64,000 bases of DNA. It comes from Bacillus methanolicus. GTDB lineage: Bacteria > Bacillota > Bacilli > Bacillales > Cytobacillaceae. A program made the position numbers and the translations under genes. Shown in pieces: positions 9,127 through 18,502 of the stretch (positions within the stretch are counted from its first letter, which is position 1; each line of letters opens with the position of its first letter). The stretch lies in assembly GCF_028888695.1 (NCBI RefSeq), contig NZ_PNFF01000001.1, positions 186,001 through 250,000 on the forward strand, given 5' to 3'. The notes under the pieces are model-generated. The model searched no databases. It was not told where the DNA came from and saw nothing but the letters and a program-made list of their open reading frames with translations.

Positions 9127-10512
9127 ATGAAAAATGAGCAAACATTGAAAATAAATTTGAAACAAACGTTTCCCTTGACAATTAAGAGGCTTGGCATAAA
9201 CGGTGAAGGGGTAGGATACTTCAAAAAGCAAGTAGTATTTGTACCCGGAGCCTTGCCTGGAGAAGAAATTGTTGCAGAAGTTACAAAAGTTCATCCTAAA
9301 TATGCTGAAGCCAAAATCAAGAAAATCCGCAAAAAATCTGAGTATCGCGTGAAGCCTCAATGTCCGATTTATGAAGAGTGCGGCGGATGCCAGCTTCAGC
9401 ATTTGCGCTACGACCAGCAGCTAAAAGAAAAACGGGATATCATCATCCAATCATTAGAACGCCACACAAAACTGCAAGTGGAGAAAATTGAAATTAGAGA
9501 GACAATTGGGATGGAGAATCCGTGGGGGTACCGGAACAAAAGCCAATTTCAGCTTGGAACGAAGGATGGAAAAGTGCTGGCCGGTTTGTACGGGTTAAAT
9601 TCCCACCGCTTGATTAATATCGAACAATGTGCCGTTCAGCACCCTTTAACAAGCAAGGCAACGGAGACGGTGAAAAATATTTTACAAGATCTAAACATTC
9701 CTATTTATAATGAGAGATCAAGAAAAGGAATTGTAAGAACGATTGTTGCGAGGGCAGGAGTCACTACAGGCGAACTGCAAATTGTTTTGATAACGTCTGT
9801 CAAAGAACTGCCGAAAAAAGACCTGATTATTCAGGAAATCAAAAAGCGCTTGCCTGAAGTCAAATCGATCGTCCAAAACATCAATGGCCAAAAAACATCG
9901 CTAATCTTTGGAAAAGAAACAGAAACACTTGAAGGAAAAGATTTTATCCAGGAAACACTGGGCGACCTTTCCTTTGAATTATCAGCACGAACATTTTTTC
10001 AATTAAACCCTGAGCAAACAGTCAAACTTTACAACCAAGTAAAGAAAGCAGCTGCTTTAACCGGTAAGGAAAAAGTCGTTGATGCTTATTGCGGTGTCGG
10101 AACGATCGGGTTGTGGCTAGCAGACGGAGCTTCAGAGATTCGCGGCATGGACGTGATTGAAGAATCGATTGTCGATGCGAAGAAAAATGCTGCCCGTCAC
10201 GATGTGAACCATGCAACATACGTGACAGGAAAAGCAGAAGAATGGCTTCCAAAATGGCTGAAAAAAGGCTGGAAACCGGACGTCATTATCGTCGACCCGC
10301 CGAGAACAGGCTGTGATGACCGATTCTTGCAAACCGTGTTAAAAGTTGAACCGAAAACTTTTGTATATGTCTCTTGCAACCCGTCAACATTGGCGAAAGA
10401 CATCCAAACTCTAAGCAATAAATATCATGTTGAATATATCCAGCCGGTTGATATGTTCCCGCAAACGGCACATGTGGAGTGCGTTTCACGGCTAGTGTTA
10501 AAAAATGATTGA
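9127..10512 (+). CDS. rlmCD: 23S rRNA (uracil-C5)-methyltransferase RlmCD
   Basis: SAM-dependent enzyme that makes m5U in 23S rRNA; in B. subtilis YfjO modifies both U747 and U1939. The 461-residue protein has an N-terminal TRAM domain ([13 protein letters not shown]...), an Fe-S binding set [10 protein letters not shown] (Cys79, 85, 88) with a fourth Cys near 167, a Rossmann methyltransferase fold ([13 protein letters not shown]) and the nucleophile in VSCNPSTLA (about Cys417). The C-terminus reads [13 protein letters not shown] and looks intact. A serine recombinase gene begins 6 bases after the stop, on the other strand. Confidence 0.92.
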   Translation: MKNEQTLKINLKQTFPLTIKRLGINGEGVGYFKKQVVFVPGALPGEEIVAEVTKVHPKYAEAKIKKIRKKSEYRVKPQCPIYEECGGCQLQHLRYDQQLKEKRDIIIQSLERHTKLQVEKIEIRETIGMENPWGYRNKSQFQLGTKDGKVLAGLYGLNSHRLINIEQCAVQHPLTSKATETVKNILQDLNIPIYNERSRKGIVRTIVARAGVTTGELQIVLITSVKELPKKDLIIQEIKKRLPEVKSIVQNINGQKTSLIFGKETETLEGKDFIQETLGDLSFELSARTFFQLNPEQTVKLYNQVKKAAALTGKEKVVDAYCGVGTIGLWLADGASEIRGMDVIEESIVDAKKNAARHDVNHATYVTGKAEEWLPKWLKKGWKPDVIIVDPPRTGCDDRFLQTVLKVEPKTFVYVSCNPSTLAKDIQTLSNKYHVEYIQPVDMFPQTAHVECVSRLVLKND

Positions 10513-10518
10513 GCGTGT

Positions 10519-12015
10519 TTAAACTTTTACACACTCAATCGGTGCAAATTTGTAGTGAATTTTAACATTTTGGTTGTTATCTACTTCTATCCGTTCAATA
10601 AACCGTAAAACCATTTCAGTAGTAAGCGTTTTGAAGGATAGAAATTCATCTAATTGCTTTCTGATGGTTGATAAGTCGGTGGTGGACTGACTGTCAACCA
10701 TCGCTTTTTTTATTGTTGACTTTTCCATCTCTAGCTGTTGTAACTTATCTTGCACCATGGAAACAAAATCGTGGTAATCTTCCTTTGAAATATCTCCGCT
10801 GATGAATTTTTGTAGGGCATTTCTTTTCAAGTCCATTTGTTTTTGTATTTGCTTTTCAATGGTTTGTAGTCGAACTGCGTTCTTTTTCTGCAACTCATGG
10901 ACTTTGTTTTTTATTTGATTTTCAGTATCAAGACGTTCGAAACTTTCGTAGATGCTTTTGAGGTATGTTAGGATAGTTTCAATTAGTTGCTGTTCTTTAA
11001 TGGCGTGATGACTACAAGCTATATTTCCGTGTTTGGCATAGTTACCGCAAATATATCCTTTGCGGTTATGTCTGTACCACATGCTTGCCCCACAATCAGC
11101 ACAGTAAAGAATATTTGTGAAAAGATGTTTTGGAGCTTTTGTTCTCCCTTTACCTCTTCGCGCTTTGCTTTCAAGTAGCTTTTGGGCTTGTTCAAATACT
11201 TCCTTTGAAATAATCGGTTCATGGGTGTTAGGTACAATAATCCATTCGTTTTGGGTGTTTACTTTTCGTTTCTTGTTCGTGATGTTGGTTGAGGTTTCTC
11301 TGTTTTGAACAAGGTCGCCCACATAGTGGGGGTTAGAAAGTATTTTTTTAATAGTTGTACCTTGCCAATAAAGCCCTGCGTTACTTTTCCCCGCAACCTG
11401 TGCTGGGGTAGGAACTTGCTTTTTAGTCAGATACCTTGCTATTTTGTCATGTCCCCAACCTTCTAAATACTTGTTGAAAATCTCCCTAACTACCTCTACA
11501 GTGTAGTCATCTCTGATGATTAGTTTCCCATCTTGTAACTTATAACCGTATGGTGCAATGCTACCCAAAAACTTTCCGCTTTTGTACTTCATGTGAAATA
11601 CAGACTTTATTCTGTCGCTAATGCGCTGGCTTTCACTTTCATACACCCAAGCGTATAAGCCAAACATAGTTTGCTTAGAAAGGTCTTGTGTATCTACTCT
11701 GCCATCTAAAGTAATTAATCGAACACCTTTCGTTTCCGCAATTCGCTTTAGTTGGTACAACAATTCGACATTACGCCCTAGTCTGCTTAACTCTTTAGCC
11801 ACTATTATGTCAAATTGTTTGTTTTCAGCATCATTGATTAATCTTTTTAACCCTTCACGGTTATCAGTAGTACCTGTTTGAACATCTATATAGAAGTCAT
11901 ACAGATCATAGTGGTTTTCTGTTATGAAGTTTAAAATCAGCTGTTTTTGATTTTCCGGTGACTCCTTTTGTCCTTCTTTGTTAGTAGAAACTCTTATATA
12001 TCCTGCTACTTTCAT
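10519..12015 (-). CDS. large serine recombinase
   Basis: Site-specific recombinase of 498 residues that would integrate or excise a mobile element through a 5'-phosphoserine intermediate. The N-terminal resolvase domain starts M-K-V-A-G-Y-I-R-V-S with catalytic Ser10 and has SRLGRN and the arginine-rich E-region. A recombinase domain (GKFLGSIAPYGYK...) follows, then a zinc ribbon with Cys pairs (YCADCGASM, CGNYAKHGNIACSHH) and a coiled-coil segment rich in K, E and Q. It directly abuts the rlmCD 3' end, a known target of serine-recombinase elements in Firmicutes. It overlaps the upstream small ORF by ATGA. Confidence 0.9.
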   Translation of the reverse strand: MKVAGYIRVSTNKEGQKESPENQKQLILNFITENHYDLYDFYIDVQTGTTDNREGLKRLINDAENKQFDIIVAKELSRLGRNVELLYQLKRIAETKGVRLITLDGRVDTQDLSKQTMFGLYAWVYESESQRISDRIKSVFHMKYKSGKFLGSIAPYGYKLQDGKLIIRDDYTVEVVREIFNKYLEGWGHDKIARYLTKKQVPTPAQVAGKSNAGLYWQGTTIKKILSNPHYVGDLVQNRETSTNITNKKRKVNTQNEWIIVPNTHEPIISKEVFEQAQKLLESKARRGKGRTKAPKHLFTNILYCADCGASMWYRHNRKGYICGNYAKHGNIACSHHAIKEQQLIETILTYLKSIYESFERLDTENQIKNKVHELQKKNAVRLQTIEKQIQKQMDLKRNALQKFISGDISKEDYHDFVSMVQDKLQQLEMEKSTIKKAMVDSQSTTDLSTIRKQLDEFLSFKTLTTEMVLRFIERIEVDNNQNVKIHYKFAPIECVKV

Positions 12016-12164
12016 TCTTTGTCGCCCCCATTTTTAGCGGCGACTATATCTACTTGTGTATTATTGTAAGCGGCGTTTACCATTTTCTCAATTTCTTTTT
12101 CTAATAGTTGAGCCATTAATGACATAAAATTTGCTGTTCCTTTAAATACTCTTTCAATTGTCAT
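12012..12164 (-). CDS. 50-residue ORF coupled to the serine recombinase
   Basis: A short protein starting M-T-I-E-R-V-F-K-G-T-A-N-F with a helical, charged middle (LLEKEIEKMVNAAY). Its stop overlaps the recombinase start as ATGA, which suggests translational coupling, and a good GGAGG site lies before its ATG. I do not recognise a family. By position it could be a recombinase accessory or directionality factor, but this is only a guess. Confidence 0.55.
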   Translation of the reverse strand: MTIERVFKGTANFMSLMAQLLEKEIEKMVNAAYNNTQVDIVAAKNGGDKE

Positions 12165-12578
12165 GGTTGTTTCCTCCTTCCACCCTAGTAATCGTTTTAT
12201 AGGTAGAAAGAGTTGCGATGATTTTTCATGGAAAAAAGATGTTGGAAATGTAAAATAAGTTAATTAGAGTTTATATTGGTATACGTACATAGGAAGGAGA
12301 GAGGTTTTATGCAAGGACAAGTTACAACAAAAACAGTAAAAGCGGGAAAGCCACAAAAAGACAGATTAGGTTCGGCTATAGCATCTATGATATTAGGAAT
12401 TTTTGCGTCCATATTTACTCTTTTCGCAATTATAACTTCGGTAAACGAAAGTTATATGGGGTATACTTCAGATATAGGTGCAACATATATGTAAGCGCCA
12501 AATATCCCACACCTTCTAACCATTTTGATGTTTTGTGATAATTAGATCAACATCAAAAGTTAGGAGGTTTTTATTTTT

Positions 12579-12905
12579 ATGTCCCCAGATGAACGAAAAC
12601 AATTGTGGCAACAACGAATCGAATCTTATCGATCTAGTGGAGAGTCAAGTATAAAAGCTTGGTGCAAACAAAATCAAGTAAGTCATCAAAGTATGTATAA
12701 ATGGATGAAAAGACTAGAGTTAGAGACAACTGAAACTTCACGGACTTCCCCTCAATGGCTAACTGTTGAAGTATCCCATCCGTTGGATGAAAAAAACTCC
12801 CCGCTCATCGTTAACATTGGGGAATTTTCCATCGAAGTAAAAGAAGGTTTCAATCCACTCCTTTTCAACGAAGTGGTTCAGGTGCTGAAAACACATGTTA
12901 AGTAA
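12579..12905 (+). CDS. tnpA: IS66 TnpA
   Basis: Small DNA-binding accessory protein (108 residues) of the IS66 transposition machinery. It has an HTH-like segment (KAWCKQNQVSHQSMYKWMKRL) and ends with the IEVKEGFNPLL motif common in this family. It overlaps tnpB by 11 bases. Confidence 0.85.
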   Translation: MSPDERKQLWQQRIESYRSSGESSIKAWCKQNQVSHQSMYKWMKRLELETTETSRTSPQWLTVEVSHPLDEKNSPLIVNIGEFSIEVKEGFNPLLFNEVVQVLKTHVK

Positions 12906-13251
12906 AACATCCATTCAACATGTTTATTTAGCAGCGGGGGCAACGGATTTACGCAAGTCGATTGATGGATTAGCAGCCATTGTTCAAATGAGCTTTCAGT
13001 TAAATCCTTTCTCTTCTAATCTCTTTGTTTTCTGTAATCGGAAACGAGATAAATTGAAAATTCTCCATTGGGATCACAATGGGTTTTGGTTGTACTATCG
13101 TCGTTTAGAGAAAGGGGTCTTTCAATGGCCTGATGAAAGAACTCCCGGCCCTTTGTGCATCACTCCCCGCCAATTCAGTTGGTTGCTCGATGGTCTTTCA
13201 TTTGAACAAAAACAAGCACATGAACAAGTATCAGCTAAAATCATGGTTTAA
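12895..13251 (+). CDS. tnpB: IS66 Orf2 TnpB
   Basis: 118-residue IS66 family accessory protein with the characteristic DLRKSIDGLAAIV, FCNRKRDKLKILHWDHNGFWLYYRRLEKG and QFSWLLDGL motifs. The exact function is unknown, but it is needed for transposition in studied members. The start overlaps tnpA. Confidence 0.92.
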   Translation: MLSKTSIQHVYLAAGATDLRKSIDGLAAIVQMSFQLNPFSSNLFVFCNRKRDKLKILHWDHNGFWLYYRRLEKGVFQWPDERTPGPLCITPRQFSWLLDGLSFEQKQAHEQVSAKIMV

Positions 13252-13300
13252 AAGGAATTTGACATTGACCTGTCAATTCCTTTCCTTTATTCTTTAACTT

Positions 13301-14896
13301 ATGAACAAACACAAACAAACCAATGAATCAACAATTGAAGAACTGCAAGCGAGAAATGCGGAACTCAAAAAACAAAATGAAGCCTTACAGGCTAAAATCA
13401 AATGGTTGGAAGAACAATTCCGCCTTAGCCAACATAAAAAATTTGGGGCTTCCAGTGAAAAAACGAATCCGGATCAACTCGAACTTCCTCTTTTTAATGA
13501 AGCTGAAATCACAGCGGATACAGAAGTGGAAGAACCTACACTTGAAACCATTACTTATAAACGGAAGAAGTCTGTAGGACAACGCGATGCGAAACTAGAG
13601 AACTTGCCGACGGAAACGATTCACTATCGTTTAGCCGAAGAAGAGCAGGTTTGTTTGTGTTGCGGTGGAACCGTACACGAAATGAGTACGGAAATACGAA
13701 GAGAAATCAAGATTATTCCTGCTCAAGTAAAAGTCGTTGAGCATGTTCAACATATTTACAGTTGCCGTCAATGTGAACGGGAAGGAATCGAGACACCGAT
13801 TGTCACGGCCAAAATGCCAACACCAATTTACCCAAAAAGTTTGGCATCTGCATCGGCTATGGCCTATATCATGAACCAAAAATACGTGGAAGGAATGCCT
13901 CTTTATCGTCAAGAAAAGCAGTTGGAACGATTCGGTGTGTATTTATCACGCCAAACGCTCGCCAACTGGATGATTTATGGTGCAACCAATTGGCTTTCCA
14001 TTTTACATAAACGGATGCATGAGCTATTACTCGAAAACGATATTCTACATGCGGATGAAACTACACTTCAAGTTCTAGCAGAACCTGGACGAAAAGCGAA
14101 TTCGAAGTCCTATATGTGGATGTATCGAACAGGACGAGACGTACCGCCGATCATCTTATATGATTATCAAACGACTCGTCACAGTAAACATCCGAAGGCT
14201 TTTCTAAAAGGATTTAAGGGATATCTGCATGTAGATGGATATGCAGGATATCATGAATTAAAGGATGTCGAACTGGTAGGGTGTTGGGCACATGCAAGGC
14301 GAAAATTCGATGAAGCACTGAAGGCATTACCAGCCAATGTGGATAAAACATCATCAACCGCTGCAGAAGGAATTCAATTCTGTAATCAATTATTCCAGAT
14401 TGAAAGACAAATCAGTGAAAAATTTGAGAACTGTACTCCCAAACAGCGCAAAGAATACCGTCTTGAACACAGTAAACCTGTGTTAGACGCTTTTTTGGCA
14501 TGGCTAAAAACAAAACGCCCTTATGTTCCCCCAAAAAGCAAATTGGGAGAGGCAATTACATATTGTATAAATCAATGGAGTAAGCTCATAGTGTTTTTAG
14601 AAGATGGTCGACTTGAAATCGATAATAATCGTGCAGAACGATCGATTAAACCATTCGTGATGGGCCGGAAGGCATGGCTATTTGCACAATCGATGAAAGG
14701 TGCATCAGCCAGCGCTATTATTTATAGCATTGTCGAAACAGCTAAAGAGAATCAATTAAATCCATTGAACTACTTAACCTATCTTTTCGAACAATTACCA
14801 TTGATAGATCACAATGATGTAGAAGCCATCGATCAACTCCTTCCTTGGTCGAAGACAATTCCAGAAGAATGTCGCATACCAAATAAAACTAAATAG
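13301..14896 (+). CDS. tnpC: IS66 transposase TnpC
   Basis: 531-residue DDE transposase. It has an N-terminal leucine-rich coiled coil (residues 5-45), a zinc-finger-like CLCCGG...CRQCE region, and the DDE core: [19 protein letters not shown], and [18 protein letters not shown] carrying the last acidic residue. About 70 percent similar by eye to the copy at 20239-21822, so the two elements are distinct lineages rather than recent duplicates. Confidence 0.93.
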   Translation: MNKHKQTNESTIEELQARNAELKKQNEALQAKIKWLEEQFRLSQHKKFGASSEKTNPDQLELPLFNEAEITADTEVEEPTLETITYKRKKSVGQRDAKLENLPTETIHYRLAEEEQVCLCCGGTVHEMSTEIRREIKIIPAQVKVVEHVQHIYSCRQCEREGIETPIVTAKMPTPIYPKSLASASAMAYIMNQKYVEGMPLYRQEKQLERFGVYLSRQTLANWMIYGATNWLSILHKRMHELLLENDILHADETTLQVLAEPGRKANSKSYMWMYRTGRDVPPIILYDYQTTRHSKHPKAFLKGFKGYLHVDGYAGYHELKDVELVGCWAHARRKFDEALKALPANVDKTSSTAAEGIQFCNQLFQIERQISEKFENCTPKQRKEYRLEHSKPVLDAFLAWLKTKRPYVPPKSKLGEAITYCINQWSKLIVFLEDGRLEIDNNRAERSIKPFVMGRKAWLFAQSMKGASASAIIYSIVETAKENQLNPLNYLTYLFEQLPLIDHNDVEAIDQLLPWSKTIPEECRIPNKTK

Positions 14897-15119
14897 AGCA
14901 TATAATAAACGCCCACGAAAAAACACGTGGGCGTTATTTTACGCTTACACATATATGATAATTGCAGGTGTTTTTTCCCTAGTAGGTTTTCCTATGGGGT
15001 TACGGGCTAGGAAGTCAACTAGAGGTAGAGGTATGGCTATTGCAGGAATAATCCTAACGTTTTTTCCGTTTATGTTTTTGATATTAGCTTTAATAGCTTT
15101 TTTACTGCTCCTCTTTTAA

Positions 15120-15640
15120 GAAGATTTTATGTAAGAAGATTTTATGTTTTGAATGGTTAGGGAGGGGTATAAACTAGGAAACATTTTAGAAGGCTATAAA
15201 GGACGTTTCTGTGCGTTTAGTGAGGTTTTACGTTCCCCCGCCGTTGAAAAGGTTGCAAACGGCAAGCGGGTGGGCGGAACATACAAAACTAAAAAGTAAA
15301 TTTACTTTGACTATTAAACTCCCTAAACTCTTTACCCTCCCTCTATGTCCCATAAAGAAAGAGAGAGTCAAGCGTTCGCCAGCGGCGGACGCTGTTTATT
15401 CTCTCTCTTGATTTTTTAATGAAAGAAAAGATATGTTTATTAAATGATTATTATTAGTGCGACTATGAGTCTGTTCGCAATAGTTTTAACAGACTTTCTG
15501 TCGTTTCGCAATAGTTTCAACAGACTTTATGTCATTTCAACAGACTTTCACGTTTATTAGTGTCTTGAACCGACTTTAAGTCTGTTGAGCATGAAGTTTG
15601 TTTAAACTTTTCTTCAAACTCTTTTTGCATAAAGGTGATG
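15120..15640. other. Gene-poor stretch with a stem-loop, terminator and iteron-like repeats
   Basis: No convincing ORF. 15232-15280 folds into a stem-loop with outer arms GTTCC/GGAAC and inner GCCGTT/AACGGC. 15358-15411 is a terminator-like hairpin with AAGAGAGAG arms followed by a T run. 15469-15586 holds four direct copies of AACAGACTTT-type sequence (15488, 15519, 15539, 15568) and two inverted GTCTGTT copies (15469, 15580). Confidence 0.5.
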
Positions 15641-15702
15641 TTAGACTAAAAAGTAGACACAGATTATTATTGTAATAATAGACTGAAAAATGAGGTGTCT
15701 AC

Positions 15703-15993
15703 ATGACAAAAAATCAAAGGCGGTACGAGGAAGACTTTAAGCGTCAAACTGTTCGTTATATTTTGGAGGAAGCGAAATCCGTTGCACAAGTTGCCCGTGA
15801 GCTCAAAATAAACGAAAATACTCTTCACGGCTGGGTGAAAAAATATAAGCAAGAACCTGAAATATCAGAAACCCAAACTTTTCGATCTGAAGACCACGAA
15901 GTTCGTGAATTGAAGAAACGTATTCGGGATCTGGAGGAGGAAAACTCCATATTAAAAAAGGCGATGCACTTCTTCGCGAAAGACCATCGGTAA
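15703..15993 (+). CDS. IS3-family OrfA (helix-turn-helix)
   Basis: 96-residue DNA-binding part of an IS3-family transposase: an HTH (VAQVARELKINENTLHGWVKKYK) followed by a leucine-zipper helix (VRELKKRIRDLEEENSILKKAM). orfB would be entered by a -1 frameshift near the orfA stop. orfA itself is open, but the element is disabled by the broken orfB. Confidence 0.85.
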   Translation: MTKNQRRYEEDFKRQTVRYILEEAKSVAQVARELKINENTLHGWVKKYKQEPEISETQTFRSEDHEVRELKKRIRDLEEENSILKKAMHFFAKDHR

Positions 15994-16488
15994 AATATTC
16001 ATTTATCCATGAACATCGCTTCGATTACCGATTGGAGAAGATGTGCGAGGTATTGAAAGTTTCTCGAAGCGGTTATTATAAATGGCGTGATCGTCCCAAA
16101 AGTGCTAGACAAGAACGTCGAGAAGAATTGACGCAGGAAGTGCGTCGTGTGTATATTGAATCCCGCCAACTGTATGGGAGTCCAAAGGTTACCAAAAAGC
16201 TCAATCATGAAGGATGAATCGGCTACACTTAACTGGACAAAAAAATTAAGGTCAGGTAGACTAACCATCCAATCTGGGTATACTGCTAATCAAGCATAAG
16301 AGATCCCATACCAGCAACTTTACTAGGAGAGGCGGGTATGCTAGCCTGTTTGGCAAGCCAGATGTTTTCATCATCTGGTTTCCTGGCTGGGAAAGCATGC
16401 CCGTAGAGGCTCCTTGTCAAGTTGCGGTGTTTACCCTCTAAATTTGGAAGTCTACTTCATCTCATTCAGTTAATGGAGGTACGCCGAT

Positions 16489-16770
16489 ATGACGAGAGCT
16501 AGAAGAACATTTACTCCCGAATTTAAAGCTCAAATGGTCAAACTATATGAAAGTGGTAAGCCTAGAAAAGACATTATAAGTGAATACAATTTAACGCCTT
16601 CGGCATTAGACAAATGGGTGAAACAGAGCCAAACATCTGGTTCATTTAAAGAGAAGGACAACCGAACACCTGAAAAAGAAGAACTGATCAAGCTTCGTAA
16701 AGAAAATCAGCGTTTACTGATGGAGAATGATATTTTAAAGCAAGCTGCGCTGATACTAGGACGAAAGTAA
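16489..16770 (+). CDS. IS3-family element B OrfA, copy 1
   Basis: 93-residue HTH protein (TPEFKAQMVKLYESGKPRKDIISEYNLTPSALDKWVKQ) with a leucine-zipper C-terminus. Its stop is in the sequence CGAAAGTAAATG. A -1 shift here would continue directly into orfB, consistent with programmed frameshifting in this family. Confidence 0.9.
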   Translation: MTRARRTFTPEFKAQMVKLYESGKPRKDIISEYNLTPSALDKWVKQSQTSGSFKEKDNRTPEKEELIKLRKENQRLLMENDILKQAALILGRK

Positions 16771-16772
16771 AT

Positions 16773-17609
16773 GTGATTAAAAATAATCGTCACAAATACT
16801 CGATATCAGCAATGTGCGACGTCCTACAACTCCCAAGAAGTACCTATTATTATGAAGCAAAAGAGCAATCTAAATCAGATGATGAACTTACTGTTACCAT
16901 AATCGATATTTTTCATAAAAGCCGCCAGAACTATGGCACTCGTAAGATAAAACATGAGTTGAAAAAACTCGGTAAAATTGCATCCAGAAGACGTATTGGC
17001 CGAATCATGAAAGAAAATGGGCTAGTATCAAAATATACAGTTGCCCAGTTTAAGCCACATGTGGATAAATGTAATGAATCTAAAGTTGAAAATGTGTTGA
17101 ATAGGGAATTTGATCAACAAAAGGAATTAACGGTTGTAGTCAGTGATTTAACATACGTAAGGGTCCAAAAAAATTGGCATTACATATGTCTATTTGTTGA
17201 TCTTTACAATAGAGAAATTGTTGGACATAGTGCCGGTCCTAATAAAGATGCTGGACTAGTCTACCAAGCCTTATCAACGATTAAAGCTGATTTAAGACAA
17301 ATTCAACTATTTCACACAGACCGAGGAAACGAGTTTAAAAACAAGACAATCGATGAAGCTTTAGATACATTCGAGATTAAACGGTCGTTAAGCATGAAAG
17401 GTTGCCCATATGATAACGCAGTAGCCGAAGCCACATTTAAAATTATCAAGACAGAATTTGTAAAAGGTAAATATTTTGAAAGTTTAGAACAGTTAAAGTT
17501 GGAATTAGACGATTATGTTCATTGGTTTAATCATATAAGAATTCACGGATCACTGGGGTATTTAAGCCCAATTGAATACAAAATAGAACACCTTAAAAAA
17601 ATTGTCTAG
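16773..17609 (+). CDS. IS3-family element B OrfB transposase, copy 1
   Basis: 278-residue catalytic part with the HTH_21 region (SRQNYGTRKIKHELKKLG) and the DDE residues in VVVSDLTYVRV, FHTDRGNEF and AVAEATFKIIKTE. The frame is intact. It differs from copy 2 at twelve bases, all in the last 260 bp. Confidence 0.92.
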   Translation: MIKNNRHKYSISAMCDVLQLPRSTYYYEAKEQSKSDDELTVTIIDIFHKSRQNYGTRKIKHELKKLGKIASRRRIGRIMKENGLVSKYTVAQFKPHVDKCNESKVENVLNREFDQQKELTVVVSDLTYVRVQKNWHYICLFVDLYNREIVGHSAGPNKDAGLVYQALSTIKADLRQIQLFHTDRGNEFKNKTIDEALDTFEIKRSLSMKGCPYDNAVAEATFKIIKTEFVKGKYFESLEQLKLELDDYVHWFNHIRIHGSLGYLSPIEYKIEHLKKIV

Positions 17610-18311
17610 TCTAGTGTTGACATACCAGGAATTAAGGTTTCACAGAAGACGGTTTCCCGCATAATGAAAGAAGAGGGAATGAAGTCTCGTACCGTGAAAA
17701 AGCATAAGGCAACCACTAACTCAAAACATAACCATCCGGTCCATGAAAATGTCTTAAACCAAAATTTTACTGTTACAAAACCAAATGAGGTGTGGGTAGT
17801 GATATCACATATGTTCCAACGGATGAAGGTTGGCTTTATCTAGCTAGTATTATGGATTTGTATTCAAGGAAAATAGTCGGCTGGCATATAGACTGTTCAA
17901 TGAAAAAGGAGCTAGTGTTGAGCGCTTTAAAGCAAGCATATCAGCGTCAACAACCACAAGGATCTATCCTCCATCACTCTGATCGAGGGAGTCAATATGC
18001 TTCAAATGACTATCAAGCTAAGCTAATTGAATACGGTATGAAATGTAGCATGAGTCGCAAAGGAAATTGTTATGACAACGCTTGTATTGAATCATTTCAT
18101 GGGATCATAAAAAAAGAACTAATCTATCAGACTCGTTATAAAACAAGGGAAGAAGCAAAAAAGAGCATATTTGAGTATATAGAAATATTTTACAATAATA
18201 AACGTATTCACTCAGCAACAGAGTATTTTTCACCATCCGAATACGAACGTATGTACTATAAAAAGGGAGCTTAATGAGCATATTAATAGAAAAGTGAGAC
18301 CCGAAAATTTA

Positions 18312-18356
18312 CCTTTTAAAAATAATTAGGACAACGTCGTAATTATTTTTAAAAGG
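18312..18356. other. Perfect hairpin in the right end of the IS3 element
   Basis: CCTTTTAAAAATAATTA pairs exactly with TAATTATTTTTAAAAGG around an 11-base loop GGACAACGTCG. It lies after the transposase frame and may stop transcription leaving the element. Confidence 0.6.
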
Positions 18357-18464
18357 CCACCAAGCGATAGCGCGGTAGCTGCTAAAAATTTATAAATTTT
18401 TGTGTCTACTTTATTGACCTAATATCAAAAGCACATTTTTACTTTCGAGGAACCTCGAAGTCTG

Positions 18465-18502
18465 AAAAGCCTTGGACACCTACTAATGTCCAAGGCTTTT
18501 TT
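18465..18502. terminator. Bidirectional terminator at the end of uppP
   Basis: AAAAGCCTTGGACA pairs with TGTCCAAGGCTTTT. The stem touches the uppP stop codon and has T runs on both strands, separating uppP from the IS cluster. Confidence 0.75.

Larger units (their letters stand above)
12491..14948 (+). mobile_element. IS66-family insertion sequence, copy 1 (2458 bp)
   Basis: The ends read GTAAGCG at the left and CGCTTAC at the right as terminal inverted repeats. An exact 8-bp target duplication ACATATAT lies at 12483-12490 and 14949-14956. It carries the three usual genes tnpA, tnpB and tnpC in order, all open, so it may be functional. Confidence 0.93.
12309..15119 (+). pseudogene. small membrane protein gene (DUF4190-like) split by IS66
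   Basis: The 5' part (12309-12490) encodes M-Q-G-Q-V-T-T-K-T... followed by a hydrophobic helix. It stops just inside an IS66 element. Beyond the element, from 14957, the same frame continues with two more hydrophobic helices (MIIAGVFSLVGFPMGLRARK and a C-terminal LILALIAFLLLLF) to a TAA at 15117. Removing the IS and one copy of the ACATATAT duplication restores one ORF of about 114 codons with three membrane segments. AAGGAGAGAGG precedes the ATG at 12309. The helix-loop-helix pattern with a RGRGMAIAGIIL motif resembles DUF4190-type proteins of unknown function. Confidence 0.75.
16215..17627 (+). mobile_element. IS3-family element B, copy 1 (1413 bp), nested
   Basis: Begins TGAATCGGCTACACTTAACT and ends GTGTTGACATACCA, with imperfect inverted ends. 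A 3-bp duplication GGA lies at 16212-16214 and 17628-17630, and removing one copy restores the orfB reading of the host IS. A second copy of equal length lies at 27435-28847. Confidence 0.93.
15994..18274 (+). pseudogene. IS3-family OrfB, broken by a nested IS and a frameshift
   Basis: The catalytic part begins after orfA in the -1 frame (K-Y-S-F-I-H-E-H-R-F-D-Y-R-L-E-K-M-C) and breaks at 16214 after LNHEG. It resumes at 17631 with I-K-V-S-Q-K-T-V-S-R. A further one-base loss near 17797 (GTGTGGGTAGTGAT where the family needs one more base before AGTGAT) puts the DDE part (SDITYV, HSDRGSQY, ACIESFHGIIKKE) in another frame, readable as 17792-18274. Two separate lesions show the element is dead unless repaired. 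Confidence 0.85.
15641..18422 (+). mobile_element. IS3-family element (IS150-like), interrupted and decayed
   Basis: Terminal inverted repeats are visible as TTAGACTAAAAAGTAGACAC at the left and, on the opposite strand at the right, TTAGGTCAATAAAGTAGACAC. Two overlapping frames, orfA and orfB, encode the transposase. A second IS3-family element occupies 16215-17627 inside orfB. Without it the element is about 1.37 kb. I could not find a clean target duplication, so the exact ends are uncertain by a few bases. Confidence 0.8.

Noticed and set aside
9027..9402. Overlapping minus-strand ORFs across yfjP and rlmCD
   Set aside because: They are antisense shadows of well-supported genes, without ribosome sites or family features.
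15211..15411. A 66-codon ORF across the stem-loop region
   Set aside because: Low-complexity basic product, no ribosome site, and the sequence is better explained by the hairpins.
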